Source: Sphingomonas lacunae
GTDB taxonomy: Bacteria > Pseudomonadota > Alphaproteobacteria > Sphingomonadales > Sphingomonadaceae
Direction of reading: 5' to 3'
Assembly: GCF_012979535.1 (NCBI RefSeq)
Contig: NZ_CP053015.1
Location: 682,001-746,000 of the forward strand
DNA length: 64,000 nucleotides
The number at the start of each line of letters is the position of its first letter. Within the stretch, counting starts at the first letter, position 1. Positions 35,587 through 47,225 of the stretch are shown in pieces. The notes under the pieces are model-generated. The model did no database searches. It was not told the DNA's origin and was given only the letters and a program-made list of their open reading frames with translations. The position numbers were made by a program, and so were the translations under genes.

Positions 35587-35618
35587 TTCCCAATGTTATC
35601 GGCAATGACGGTTGGACG

Positions 35619-37436
<1,818 letters not shown>

Positions 37437-37446
37437 GACGGCGCCG

Positions 37447-37983
37447 TTAGCAGGGCGGCGGGCGACTGTCATCCACCGTGGTGGCGAGGGCCGCAAGGGC
37501 ACTGTGCAAGCGCGCCTTCCCCTCACCGGCGACAGGGAGCCAGCGAAGCCCGCGCCGGTCAAGTTCGGCGATCATGGCTGCCCGGAATGCGTCCCGCGCC
37601 GCCGGGTCGCGCTGCACGCGCACCCCGTCATCCTCCCACGGCAGATCATTGGCGAGGACGAGGTAGAGATCGGCCGCCACCGGGCCATCGGCATACCAGC
37701 CATCGACCGCTTCACCCGACAGGCCGGCCCAGACGGCGGTAACCACCGCATCGGTATCAGCAATCACCAATGGCGCGCCAAGCAGCGCATCGCGGATCAA
37801 CCGGTCCTGTTCGCGGGCGACGTGGAGCAATTGTGCAGCGGACAGGTCATTGCCATGACGGGCGCAATAGTCGCGGGCATATTCATCGACCCATGGCACA
37901 GCGAAATGCGCTGCCAGCGCGGCGGCCAACGCGCTTTTGCCAGTGCTTTCCGCCCCGGCGATGACAATCAGCCCCCTGTTCAT
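37447..37983 (-). CDS. NadR-like P-loop kinase (nicotinamide riboside kinase type)
   Basis: A 178-aa P-loop ATPase like the kinase domain of NadR, which phosphorylates nicotinamide riboside to NMN. The P-loop is [15 protein letters not shown], followed by [13 protein letters not shown] and [13 protein letters not shown], all typical of that domain. The adenylyltransferase and DNA-binding parts of E. coli NadR are absent. Its ATG overlaps the pnuC stop by 4 bases, which strongly supports a salvage role. Confidence 0.86.
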   Translation of the reverse strand: MNRGLIVIAGAESTGKSALAAALAAHFAVPWVDEYARDYCARHGNDLSAAQLLHVAREQDRLIRDALLGAPLVIADTDAVVTAVWAGLSGEAVDGWYADGPVAADLYLVLANDLPWEDDGVRVQRDPAARDAFRAAMIAELDRRGLRWLPVAGEGKARLHSALAALATTVDDSRPPPC

Positions 37984-38621
37984 GCGAGCGGGTCAGCAGG
38001 GCGCGAACGCGCCTCCTCCTCCGCCCGCAGCCACTGGACGAGGCCGATGATGCTGAGAATCAGGAACAGGACATAAAGGCCCGCCGTCAGGCCAAGCCCG
38101 CGATTGGCATAGAGGCTGATGGCAAAGGCATCGACGATGATCCAGCCGACCCAATTTTCGATGGCTCGGCGGGTGAGCAGAATTTGCGAGGCGATGCTGC
38201 CCATCGCGACCGCAGCGTCCCACCAGGGTGCGGCGGCGTCAGTAAAGCGGTGCATCCCCCAGCCCCAGACGAGTGTGGCCACTATGGTGCCGCCTACCCA
38301 GGCCGCGCGTTCGGCATTGGAGAGGCGCTGCACCTCGATCGGGCCGTCCATGCCGCCAGCGCGATGCCAGACAATCCACCCCCACGCCTGCACGGCGAGG
38401 AAAAAGATTTGCAAGAGCATGTCCGAATAGAGGCGGGCCTCCCGGAAAATCTCGAAATAGAGCAGCACCATGACCATCCCGACCGGGAAGTTCCAGATGC
38501 TGCGGCGGACGAGCAGGATGATGTTGGCGACACCCAGACAAACGGCAGTCACTTCCATCCAGTTCGCGAGAAGTGTCGCAGGCAGCGTGCCGAACCAGGC
38601 CGTCAGCGTGTCGATATCCAT
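37980..38621 (-). CDS. pnuC: nicotinamide riboside transporter PnuC
   Basis: A 213-aa inner-membrane facilitator of the PnuC family with about seven helices. Recognisable stretches are NWMEVTAVCLGVANIILLVR, IWNFPVGMVMVLLYFEIF, and WVGWIIVDAFAISLYANRGLG. It imports nicotinamide riboside, which the overlapping downstream kinase would trap as NMN. It is on the same strand as crtB, 90 bases downstream of it, so transcription may be separate or shared. Confidence 0.92.
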   Translation of the reverse strand: MDIDTLTAWFGTLPATLLANWMEVTAVCLGVANIILLVRRSIWNFPVGMVMVLLYFEIFREARLYSDMLLQIFFLAVQAWGWIVWHRAGGMDGPIEVQRLSNAERAAWVGGTIVATLVWGWGMHRFTDAAAPWWDAAVAMGSIASQILLTRRAIENWVGWIIVDAFAISLYANRGLGLTAGLYVLFLILSIIGLVQWLRAEEEARSRPADPLA

Positions 38622-38711
38622 GCTGTTCCCCGCTCCCTGTCCGTCAGCTTATGCGCTGTTGCCCCTGCGATAGACTGGCCGCGATGGCAGGTCGATAGCC
38701 AAAGCCTCGCC

Positions 38712-39698
38712 TCAATCGCGCGGCCGGGTCCACAGGCCGGTGCGGCTCAGCGCTTCGGGCGACGGGGGTGGGGGCCGCAAAGCGTGCCAGGCGGCACGGG
38801 CGATATGCGCCAGCTTCTCGCCCTTGCTGGTGCTGATGCGATGGTCCCAGGCATGGTCCCCCGCCGCATGCACCTTGCGGGCGATGTCGCCATAGATGCC
38901 GGCGGCCGACAGAATGGCCCAGCGCGAGCGCAGCGGCAGGCGGGCCGCACCGATCCGCGCGCTCGCCTCATACATGTCGACAAATTCGGCCAGCCATTTG
39001 GCGATGATGGCAATGCGGTGCCGCCATGCCGGGTGCATGTGCGCGCCGGGCGGAATGTCCATTTCAACCAGCCACTCCTCCGGCAGGTAACAACGGTCCG
39101 CCGCCGCATCCTCCGCCACGTCGCGGGCAATATTGGCCAGCTGGAAGGCAAGGCCAAGGTCGCAAGCGCGGTCCAGCGTGTCCTCGTCCGCCGGATCGAC
39201 GCCCATGACAACCGCCATCATGCAGCCAACCGAGCCGGCGACGTTCCAGCAATAGCTGAACAGGTCGGCCTCCGAGCGGGGATACCAGCCGGCGGCATCA
39301 CGATCAAAACCCTGCAACAGCGCGTCGGCAAAGCGGCGCGGAACAGGGCATTCCAGCAGGAGCACACCTAGACAGTCGAAGGCCGGGTTGCCGGTCGGCT
39401 CCCCGGCGTAGGCGAGATCGGTCAGTCGGTGGATTTCGCCGACCCGCTCAAGCGCTTCGGTGTCGGTGGGCAGATCATCAATCGCCATGCCGCCGCTGAC
39501 GCGCATCTCCCCGCCATGATCCTGCCCATCGGCAATATCGTCACAGGCGCGGCACCAGGCATAGAGCAATTGCGCGCGATCACGGGTACGCGAGTCGAAC
39601 AACTGGCTGGCCGCGCCAAAACTTTTGGAACCGCGCGCAATGCTCTCCCGGGCAAAGGCGACGAGGGCCGCCCGGTCATAGGCGGCAGGCGCACTCAC
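38712..39698 (-). CDS. crtB: phytoene synthase
   Basis: Joins two geranylgeranyl diphosphate molecules head to head into phytoene. The 328-aa protein has both Asp-rich motifs of the trans-isoprenyl synthases: YAWCRACDDIADGQ and QLANIARDVAEDAAADRCYLP. The start is a GTG at 39698 that overlaps the stop of the LOG gene by 4 bases (GTGA). The in-frame sequence upstream to 39935 lies inside the LOG gene. Last gene of the carotenoid operon. Confidence 0.94.
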   Translation of the reverse strand: MSAPAAYDRAALVAFARESIARGSKSFGAASQLFDSRTRDRAQLLYAWCRACDDIADGQDHGGEMRVSGGMAIDDLPTDTEALERVGEIHRLTDLAYAGEPTGNPAFDCLGVLLLECPVPRRFADALLQGFDRDAAGWYPRSEADLFSYCWNVAGSVGCMMAVVMGVDPADEDTLDRACDLGLAFQLANIARDVAEDAAADRCYLPEEWLVEMDIPPGAHMHPAWRHRIAIIAKWLAEFVDMYEASARIGAARLPLRSRWAILSAAGIYGDIARKVHAAGDHAWDHRISTSKGEKLAHIARAAWHALRPPPPSPEALSRTGLWTRPRD

Positions 39699-40345
39699 AG
39701 ATCGTCGGCCTTCATCGCAAAGATAGTCCGGTGCGGCACATATCGGCTCATTGCGTCGAGCAGTGCTTCCAGCTCCCGCTCGACAATCATGATGCCGCTG
39801 TGCGCCGGGCGGACAAAGCCGACATTCGCCATATGGTGATAAAATGTGACGAGATGATCGTAGAAACCGCCGCTGTTGAGCAAGCCGACAGGTTTCTGGT
39901 GATAGCCCAACTGTGCCCAGCTGATCGCTTCCCACAGTTCATCCATCGTGCCGACGCCGCCGGGCAAGGTGACGAACCCGTCGCTAAGGTCTGTGAACGC
40001 CTTTTTGCGTTCATGCATGCCGGGGACAACATGCAGTTCGGTGCAGCCGCGATGGGCGACTTCGGCGCCGACCAGTGCTTCGGGGATAACGCCGATCACT
40101 TCACCGCCCGCTTCGAGCGCGGCATCCGCCACCGCGCCCATCAGCCCCAGCCGCCCGCCGCCATAGACAACGCCAATCCCCCGCTCGGCGAGCGTGCGGC
40201 CAACCAGCGCGGCGGTTTCGACATAAGCGGGGTCAGCGGGCGTGGCAGAGCCACAATAGACGGCAAGGCGTTTCAAGGGAAAGCTTTCGGATTGCTTGAT
40301 CTCAAGCGCTCTTACCGGTGACGGCCGTTTTGCGAAAGGGGACAT
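39695..40345 (-). CDS. LOG family (cytokinin riboside 5'-phosphate phosphoribohydrolase type)
   Basis: A 216-aa Rossmann-fold enzyme of the TIGR00730/LOG group, which cleaves cytokinin or related nucleoside monophosphates to base plus ribose phosphate. Motifs are LAVYCGSATPADPAYVETA, GVVYGGGRLGLMGAVADAAL, PGGVGTMDELWEAISWAQLG and SGGFYDHLVTFY. The ATG at 40345 has GAGAGGGGA just upstream. It sits between crtI (gap about 34 bases) and crtB (4-base overlap), which is unusual for a carotenoid operon. Confidence 0.9.
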   Translation of the reverse strand: MSPFAKRPSPVRALEIKQSESFPLKRLAVYCGSATPADPAYVETAALVGRTLAERGIGVVYGGGRLGLMGAVADAALEAGGEVIGVIPEALVGAEVAHRGCTELHVVPGMHERKKAFTDLSDGFVTLPGGVGTMDELWEAISWAQLGYHQKPVGLLNSGGFYDHLVTFYHHMANVGFVRPAHSGIMIVERELEALLDAMSRYVPHRTIFAMKADDL

Positions 40346-40379
40346 CAACGTCCCCTCTCAGCCAGCAGCGAAAGATAGC

Positions 40380-41864
40380 CTAGGCCAGATCCGCAATCAT
40401 CAGCCCCGCCGTCGCCTTGGCGCTCCCCACCACGCCGGGGATGCCGGCACCGGGGTGTGTGCCCGCACCGACAAAATAGAGGTTCGACAGCACATCATCA
40501 CGGTTGTGCGTGCGGAACCAGGCGCTTTGCGTCAGCAGCGGTTCAAGGCTGAAGGCGCTGCCGAGATGCGCTTTCAGATCAACACCGAAATCGGCCGGGG
40601 TGTAGTGGAACTGGGTCACCACCTTGTCGTGGATATCAGCTATGCCCATGCGCGCGCCCACCTCATCAATGATGCTGCGGGCAAAGGCTGCACCCTGCGT
40701 CTCCCAGTCGATCTTGAGCTTGCCCATATGGCCGACCGGCGCGAGTGCATAGAAGGTCGAATGGCCTTCGGGCGCCATGCCCTTGTCGGTCGCGGTCGGG
40801 TGGTGGAGGTAGAGCGAGAAGTCGGGGGGCAGCACGCCATTGTCGTATATATCGTCGAGCAGGCCCTTGTAGCGCGGGCCAAAGATGATGCTGTGGTGGG
40901 CAATGTCGGGATAGTCGCCCTTAAGTCCGAAGTGGACGACGAACAGCGAAGGAGAGAAACGCTTGCGTGCCAGTGCCTTGGCTGCCTTCCTGCCGCGCTC
41001 CGATGTGCCGAGCAGGTCACGATAGCTGTGCATGATGTCGGCATTGGTGGCGACTGCATCCGCTGTCGCACTCCAGCCGCTTTGCGTCACCACGCCGGTC
41101 ACGCGGTCGCCCGAGGTGGTGATTTCACGCACCGGATCGGCGAGGCGCAACACGCCGCCAAGCCTCTCGAAATGGCGCACCATGCCGGCGATAAGCGCAT
41201 TGGTGCCGCCACGCGCGAACCAGACGCCGCCATCCTTTTCGAGCTTGTGGATCAGGGCATAAATGGCGCTGGTCTTCATCGGATTGCCACCGACCAGCAG
41301 CGTGTGGAAGCTGAACGCCTGCCGCAGCCGCTCATCCTTCACATAGGAAGAGACGATCGAATAGACGCTGCGCCAGGCCTGATATTTGGCAAGCGCCGGC
41401 GCGGCGCGGATCATGCTGGCAAAGTCGAGGAACGGCACCGCGCCGAGCTTCACATAGCCTTCCTCATGAACACCTGCGCTATAGTCGAGGAACTTGTCAT
41501 ACCCCGCGACATCATCCGGGTTCAGCCGGGCGATGCCGGCGCGCAAGGCGGCATCATCATTAGAATAGTCGAGTGACGAACCATCGGGCCAGTTGAGATG
41601 GTAGAATGGCATGACCGGCATCAGCTCGACGTCCTGTGCCATGTCGGCCCCCGACAGTGCCCAAAGCTCGCTGAGGCAGGGCGGATCGGTGATCACTGTC
41701 GGTCCGGCGTCAAAGGTGAAGCCATCCTGTTTCCAGTGATAGGCCCGGCCACCCGGCTTGTCGCGGGCCTCGACGACGGTGGTGGCAATGCCTGCCGATT
41801 GCAGGCGGATGGCGAGTGCCAGCCCGCCAAAGCCCGATCCGATAACGATCGCTGTCTTGTTCAT
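40380..41864 (-). CDS. crtI: phytoene desaturase
   Basis: FAD-dependent desaturase that introduces the four double bonds taking phytoene to lycopene. The 494-aa protein begins MNKTAIVIGSGFGGLALAIR with the FAD-binding fold, followed by VVEARDKPGGRAYHW, and ends with the family signature GAGTHPGAGIPGVVGSAKAT. The start at 41864 overlaps the crtY stop (ATGA). A longer frame upstream lies within crtY and is not family-like. Confidence 0.96.
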   Translation of the reverse strand: MNKTAIVIGSGFGGLALAIRLQSAGIATTVVEARDKPGGRAYHWKQDGFTFDAGPTVITDPPCLSELWALSGADMAQDVELMPVMPFYHLNWPDGSSLDYSNDDAALRAGIARLNPDDVAGYDKFLDYSAGVHEEGYVKLGAVPFLDFASMIRAAPALAKYQAWRSVYSIVSSYVKDERLRQAFSFHTLLVGGNPMKTSAIYALIHKLEKDGGVWFARGGTNALIAGMVRHFERLGGVLRLADPVREITTSGDRVTGVVTQSGWSATADAVATNADIMHSYRDLLGTSERGRKAAKALARKRFSPSLFVVHFGLKGDYPDIAHHSIIFGPRYKGLLDDIYDNGVLPPDFSLYLHHPTATDKGMAPEGHSTFYALAPVGHMGKLKIDWETQGAAFARSIIDEVGARMGIADIHDKVVTQFHYTPADFGVDLKAHLGSAFSLEPLLTQSAWFRTHNRDDVLSNLYFVGAGTHPGAGIPGVVGSAKATAGLMIADLA

Positions 41865-43060
41865 AAATTGTCCGATGACCCGCCGCGCAGGATAGCGCGT
41901 ACCGCAGCCGTTATGGGGACGGGCGGGCGGCCCGACAAGAGGCGGATGCGGTCGCGCCAGCCGGTTTTTCCGGCATAGAAACGTTCGATCAGGCCAGGCG
42001 AGAGGCGATAGAAGCGTTCCAGCACACGATAGCGCTGATCCGGCTCCGCCGCGTCGAACAGCATCGTGTCGAGCAACCGGTAAAATCCGCCGCGCCGCCA
42101 ATTGTCCGCTGCCATGGCCCTCAGGCGGCTGGCCAGCGTTTCGGGTGTCGGATCGCGGGCAATTGCCAGCGCGACCGCGACCGCCTGTGGCAGCGAATAG
42201 CCGGTGGTCGCGTGGAACAGGGTGGCCCGCACCCCGGCGCGCGCAACAGCATCCTGCAAAGGCCATGCCCGGTCAAAGTCGCCGCCCGAGACGACCGGCA
42301 GCACGCCGCTCTCCTCGCGTTCGACCGCCGCAATCTGCCAGCCCTTTGCGGCGGCATAGTCGGCGATCCGGGCAGCGAGCGCGCCGTGGTCCAGGTCGGA
42401 CGTGTCGCTGTAATAGGTGTCCTCGACAAACAGCCGATCTGGCCCGAACGGCAGGACATAGACAAAACGATAGCCATCAATCTGTTCGACCGTCGCATCC
42501 ATGACGATTGGGCGGGTCAGGCCATGTGGCGCCGAGAGGTGCAGCATCTGGCCGACAAATTTCTGCCAGCCGCCGCGATAGGCAGCAACCTCTGGCCCGG
42601 CACCGCGCGCGTCGATCACCGCGGCCGCCTCGATCTGCTGCCCATCGGCGAGGGTGACGCTGGTCGGCGTCAGACCTGTGACCGCGACACCGGTGCGCCC
42701 GCGCGCGCCAAGCACGTGGCGCAATTCGGCATCCAGCCTCTCCCCCGTCAGGCTGGCATAGCCGGTCGCGAGCGTGCGGCTGTGCGCCGGAAAGGCGACA
42801 TCATAACCATCCCATCGCGCCGCGATCAGCGGTTCGAGCAGCGCCGCACCATCGCCCGACACATCGCTGGCGAAAAAGGACCAGACATGATTGCCGCCAA
42901 AATGTTCACCGCCATCGACCAGCTCGACATGCAGCTGTGGCTGCCAGCGGGCGAGGGCCAGCGCAATCAATCCGCCCGCAAGCCCACCGCCGACAATGAC
43001 AATGTCTGCGCGGTTGGGCCGCATCGGTGGGGAATCACTGGCGCTCATCGGCGGTGCCAT
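41861..43060 (-). CDS. crtY: lycopene beta-cyclase
   Basis: Flavoprotein that cyclises lycopene ends to beta-carotene. The 399-aa protein has the dinucleotide fold DIVIVGGGLAGGLIALALA, then GGNHVWSFF, and the conserved LFVEDTYYSD typical of CrtY cyclases. An ATG at 43048 is an alternative start. It follows tamB by 13 bases, and it heads crtY-crtI-LOG-crtB. Hydroxylases such as crtZ are not in the window, so the final pigment cannot be predicted here. Confidence 0.93.
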   Translation of the reverse strand: MAPPMSASDSPPMRPNRADIVIVGGGLAGGLIALALARWQPQLHVELVDGGEHFGGNHVWSFFASDVSGDGAALLEPLIAARWDGYDVAFPAHSRTLATGYASLTGERLDAELRHVLGARGRTGVAVTGLTPTSVTLADGQQIEAAAVIDARGAGPEVAAYRGGWQKFVGQMLHLSAPHGLTRPIVMDATVEQIDGYRFVYVLPFGPDRLFVEDTYYSDTSDLDHGALAARIADYAAAKGWQIAAVEREESGVLPVVSGGDFDRAWPLQDAVARAGVRATLFHATTGYSLPQAVAVALAIARDPTPETLASRLRAMAADNWRRGGFYRLLDTMLFDAAEPDQRYRVLERFYRLSPGLIERFYAGKTGWRDRIRLLSGRPPVPITAAVRAILRGGSSDNL

Positions 43061-43073
43061 AGCAGCGGGCTGA

Positions 43074-46000
43074 TCAATAGTCGCGCTTCACCCTCAGATT
43101 GACGCTTTCCTGACCGATGGTCGACACGCTGCCCAGCAAGGCAAGCCAGCGGGTGATCTGATATTCTATGCGCGTCGCGCTATAGCCCTGCCCGTCGGTT
43201 ATGATCTCGACGAACACCCGGCGCGTCACATATTTGCCCGCCGCGACACTGGTGCCACTGCCCAGTTCGGTGTTTGCAGGCAGGATGCGCAACCGGTCCA
43301 GCCCGGTCGCCCGACGGATAGCGTTGATCGGATCGAGCCCGTCGCCGCCGCTGCGCAGCGAAGCCAGCGCGACGCCCAGCTGGGCCGCTTCGGTGACCGA
43401 AATGTCGGTGATGGACGCGCCGAACAGGATACGGGACAGCAGTTCATCCTCGGGCAGTTGCGGATTGGACGCAAAGGTGATTTCAGGTCTCAGGCCCGTG
43501 CCGCGTACCCGGATGCTCGCATCAATGCCGGCAATGTCGTCGACCGCAACAATATCCAGAACCGGGTCAACGGGGGTCGAGCCGGTAAAACGGATGGTGC
43601 CGCTTTCCAGCTCGAACCGGCGACCGGCAAAATTATAGTCACCCCGCACCAGATTGGCGACGCCGGTAATGGCGAAATTCTCCACATTGCCGCGTACTGC
43701 TATATCGGTGGACCATTCGCTTTCTAGACCCAAGCCGGTGACGATAAAGCCGTTGCGGCCGCGCACCTGCAAATCGAGCCGCCAGGGCGCCATCGCCACC
43801 CGTGGCACCGGCCGATCCGCCGGCGCGTTGATTTCGACCACATTGATCACCGGCAGGGCCTCTGCTTCGGTCGCCCGGCCGAGCCGGAAGCTGCCGCGAT
43901 TGAGGGTCAAGCGACCCGAAACAAGGCCGCCCGTGCCATCGCTGGCGATGCGCACCGGTCCGGTAACACGCGCGACCAGATCGTCACGTTGAACCAGCAA
44001 GGCATTGTTGGCATCCAGCCGGAGGTCGATGGCAAAGCCGCGTGCGGCGGCCAGATCAAAGTCGCCGCCACCGGTTATGGTGCCGCCGCCGGGTGTCTGG
44101 CCGCTGATGTTGCGCAGTTGCAGGCGCGAACCATCAAAGCGGCCAACCGCACTGATGCCGGTGACGATGGTGCCGGTCTGATAGCTTTCAAAGCGGGCGT
44201 TCCGGGCGCGCACCACCCCACGGATGCTTGGGTCAGCCAGCGTTCCGCCGATGTCGGCCGCCAGTTCGAGCGGTCCCGAAAGGGCGAGCGTTTCGATGCC
44301 GGTCAGTCGCCACAGGGTCCCGGCCTCGCCCGTATAGCGCGCCTGCGCAAACAGCGGTGCCCGGGCGATTCGATCAATCAGATTCCCGCCGTCGGCGAGG
44401 GGAGAGACGCGCCCTTGCACCCGGCCCAATACCGTGCCGCCCCGCCGCACCACGGCTCGCGCGGCAAAGCTGCTCTCAGAGAGGGCGGCATTGAGCGCGA
44501 CATCCACCGGTGCCGAGCTTTCCGTCAGGCCCGATCGCGAAAGGCCGATCAGTCGTAACTGCGCTTCCCCGGTCGGCGCCGCGCCATCTGCCTGGTAGAT
44601 CAGACGGCCACTCGCACGCCCACCCAGACCGAGATCGGGCCAGGCGACATTGAGCAGCGACAACGGCAGGTTGTCGAGCGAAGCCTCCCCGTCGACAGCG
44701 CCATCCTCGAACCTGCCGGAGAGCCGCACCCGACCACCACCATAGCTCAGTTCGCTCGATTCCAGTCGCCAGCCAGCGCCGTCGCGATGAATGATCACCG
44801 GCCGGGCAAGTCGGATAGCCTGCCGGTCCAGCGTGCCCTGGCCACGCACTATTGTCCGGTTGCGGCCAACCTGTGCAGTAAGCTGCAGGCTGAAATCGCG
44901 CCCCCGCGCGCCCGCCAGACTGGCCCGCACCATGCCCGCGCCATCGACCAGCCGGGCATTGCCGGCAATGCGGGCAATCGACAGCGCACCACGTTGCAGG
45001 CCGCTGCCCTGAAAGGTTGCGTCAATATCCGTCCCGCGCGGATCAAGGAGGATGACGGCATTGACTTGTCCCCGCCGGATCAGAATCGGCGGAGGTCCCG
45101 CGAAGCGGGCGTCGCGGGCGGTCAGATTGGCCACCATGCGCTGGATACCGTCGGGCACCGAGAGGATGATGCTGCCGTCCAGCCCGCCGCCGGCCACCAG
45201 CAATTGACCGGCGAGGCCACCATTGGCCACCGCCAGTCGTCCGCGTGCCGTGGTGCCGCCGACGGCCAGTCCCTGCATGTCGATGACGGCACCCAGATTG
45301 GCCGGAAGCAAAATCTGGCCCCGCGCCTCAAACGGTCCGAGCAGGGAACCGCCATCAGCGACAAAGTCGAAACCGGTCGCTGCCGGCACCAGGTTGAGCG
45401 TGACATCCGACAATTGCGCCGCCGGCAAGGGTCTGGGCAAGCGGACGGTGAGGCGCGGCCGGTCAATCGCTCCATCAAGCGAGATGGTTGCCGGGCCGTA
45501 ACTGCGGTGCGCACCCGCGCCACTCAGCTGGAATGTGCCATCGGCACGGCGCAGCCCCGATCCGGTGAGCGTCAGCAGGGGCGATGTGATGCGCACATTG
45601 TCGAACCGCAGGATGCCATCAGGACCCAGCCGGATGCCACTCGACGCTGTCGGCAAGCCACCGGTCAGACCACGCAGAAAGCCATTGTCGAGACGCCGCA
45701 GGGCCGCCCTGGCGGATCCGGTGAGGGTAAAGCCGCCACCCTGGGCGCGACGCGCATCCAACCGGGAGGCAAGATCAACCCTGCCCAAACCGCGCACTTC
45801 CAGCCCGGGCAGCGTGCCATCAAAGCCGAGCGCATAGTCCCCACGGCGCAGATTGGCGAGCAGGGTGAAGCGCCCGTCCAGCCCATCGGACCGTACCCGC
45901 AGCAGATCGGACGTCACAATCCCGTCGCGCACCGCCAAAACACCATCAGCCTCGAGATTGCGCACAATGCCTTCGGCCAGAGGACCAAGGCCCGTGGCGG

Positions 46001-47225
46001 AAGCCATGCTGAGGTTGACTGGAACCTGCATGACCGTTCGATTTCCGGCGCCTTCCCCCCTGGCTTCCAGGCCGGACAGCCGGACGCGTCCAAAGGAAAG
46101 CCACGGCGCAGTCAGCCGATACCGGAAACGCGGGGCCTGAAAGCCACCGTCGAGCAACAGGGCGAGCTGCATATTCTGTCCGGCCATCCCCTCCAGCACC
46201 GCCGATGGCTGGCGCAACCAGCCATCAATCCGCATCGCCGCGAACCGATTCCTGCCAAGGTCAAGCTGACCTTCGCTGTCCAAACGCAACCCCTCTGCCA
46301 CCAGCGCCAATCGGCCGTCCCAGCGGCGATCGGCAAAGGTGCCGGCCGCATCCAGTGCGACGCCCCCGGCAGTCAGCCGCTGAACCACACCGCCCGCGAT
46401 CAGGTCGGGGCGCAACCGGCCGGTGGCCGTGTAGCGACCATTGGTTGCGCCCAATACCAGCCGTGCCACTGCAGCATCGCCGCTGTCCGCCAACAAGGCA
46501 CCGCGCCAGTTCCGCCAGTCGCCCTTGCCGCGGATCACGCCGGTCAGGTCCCGGTCGAGCCCTGCCATCGTTGCCAGAACTCCACCGCGTGGCGCGACAA
46601 TGTCCGCATCCACATCAAAGTCGCCCCGGTCCGGAGCTGCGATCAACGCCAGCCGCAAACGGTCGCCGCCATCGATCAGTCGGGAGTCCAGCAGAACATC
46701 GGCATTGCCTGACCTTATGTCGGCCCGGCCATCCATGGTGGCGACGCGCCGCGCCCCGGCAACACCCGCGGCGATGGTCAGACGGTCAACCTTCGCCTGA
46801 CCGATCACGATATCAAAATCCGGCAGGATCGGTTGGTCGGGCGGCCCGGGCCGCAGCTTTGGCAAGCGGCTGAGCTCAGCATCAGGAATGTGCAGCCGGT
46901 CAATCGTCAACCGGCCGCGCCAGAGATAGTCCAGCGGATGCCAGTCTATCCGCGCTTCACGGACGGTCAGAAACTGGCCGCCGGGGTCCGAAAATCGCAG
47001 GTCGCGTACCACCGGTTGCCGCCAGAGCGAACCTTCGATCCGCCCGACGCGGATCTTGAGACCGCTTTCAGGGGACAGGTTCTCGATGCGATCGGCGATG
47101 AAGCGATGCCCCGCCGAACTGTTCAGTATGACAAGTCCTGCCAAGAGGAAGATCGTCAATCCGGCCAGCGCAAACGCCAGCCATCTGGCGATGCGAACAG
47201 TCAAGGATCGCCGTGCCGCCCCCAT
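43074..47225 (-). CDS. tamB: translocation and assembly module protein TamB
   Basis: A 1383-aa envelope protein with one N-terminal signal anchor (about 13-35, LAFALAGLTIFLLAGLVIL) and a very long beta-helical periplasmic part, ending in the conserved TamB/DUF490 domain (for example NFAGRRFELESGTIRFTG and DPVLDIVA). TamB works with TamA in outer-membrane protein insertion and lipid transfer. The last residue is aromatic-adjacent (VKRDY), fitting the family. Its start overlaps the tamA stop by 1 base. Confidence 0.94.
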   Translation of the reverse strand: MGAARRSLTVRIARWLAFALAGLTIFLLAGLVILNSSAGHRFIADRIENLSPESGLKIRVGRIEGSLWRQPVVRDLRFSDPGGQFLTVREARIDWHPLDYLWRGRLTIDRLHIPDAELSRLPKLRPGPPDQPILPDFDIVIGQAKVDRLTIAAGVAGARRVATMDGRADIRSGNADVLLDSRLIDGGDRLRLALIAAPDRGDFDVDADIVAPRGGVLATMAGLDRDLTGVIRGKGDWRNWRGALLADSGDAAVARLVLGATNGRYTATGRLRPDLIAGGVVQRLTAGGVALDAAGTFADRRWDGRLALVAEGLRLDSEGQLDLGRNRFAAMRIDGWLRQPSAVLEGMAGQNMQLALLLDGGFQAPRFRYRLTAPWLSFGRVRLSGLEARGEGAGNRTVMQVPVNLSMASATGLGPLAEGIVRNLEADGVLAVRDGIVTSDLLRVRSDGLDGRFTLLANLRRGDYALGFDGTLPGLEVRGLGRVDLASRLDARRAQGGGFTLTGSARAALRRLDNGFLRGLTGGLPTASSGIRLGPDGILRFDNVRITSPLLTLTGSGLRRADGTFQLSGAGAHRSYGPATISLDGAIDRPRLTVRLPRPLPAAQLSDVTLNLVPAATGFDFVADGGSLLGPFEARGQILLPANLGAVIDMQGLAVGGTTARGRLAVANGGLAGQLLVAGGGLDGSIILSVPDGIQRMVANLTARDARFAGPPPILIRRGQVNAVILLDPRGTDIDATFQGSGLQRGALSIARIAGNARLVDGAGMVRASLAGARGRDFSLQLTAQVGRNRTIVRGQGTLDRQAIRLARPVIIHRDGAGWRLESSELSYGGGRVRLSGRFEDGAVDGEASLDNLPLSLLNVAWPDLGLGGRASGRLIYQADGAAPTGEAQLRLIGLSRSGLTESSAPVDVALNAALSESSFAARAVVRRGGTVLGRVQGRVSPLADGGNLIDRIARAPLFAQARYTGEAGTLWRLTGIETLALSGPLELAADIGGTLADPSIRGVVRARNARFESYQTGTIVTGISAVGRFDGSRLQLRNISGQTPGGGTITGGGDFDLAAARGFAIDLRLDANNALLVQRDDLVARVTGPVRIASDGTGGLVSGRLTLNRGSFRLGRATEAEALPVINVVEINAPADRPVPRVAMAPWRLDLQVRGRNGFIVTGLGLESEWSTDIAVRGNVENFAITGVANLVRGDYNFAGRRFELESGTIRFTGSTPVDPVLDIVAVDDIAGIDASIRVRGTGLRPEITFASNPQLPEDELLSRILFGASITDISVTEAAQLGVALASLRSGGDGLDPINAIRRATGLDRLRILPANTELGSGTSVAAGKYVTRRVFVEIITDGQGYSATRIEYQITRWLALLGSVSTIGQESVNLRVKRDY

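Noticed and set aside
44787..46712. A 641-residue plus-strand open frame inside tamB.
   Set aside because: Antisense shadow in GC-rich DNA; no recognisable domain, while tamB has the family's C-terminal domain and operon context.
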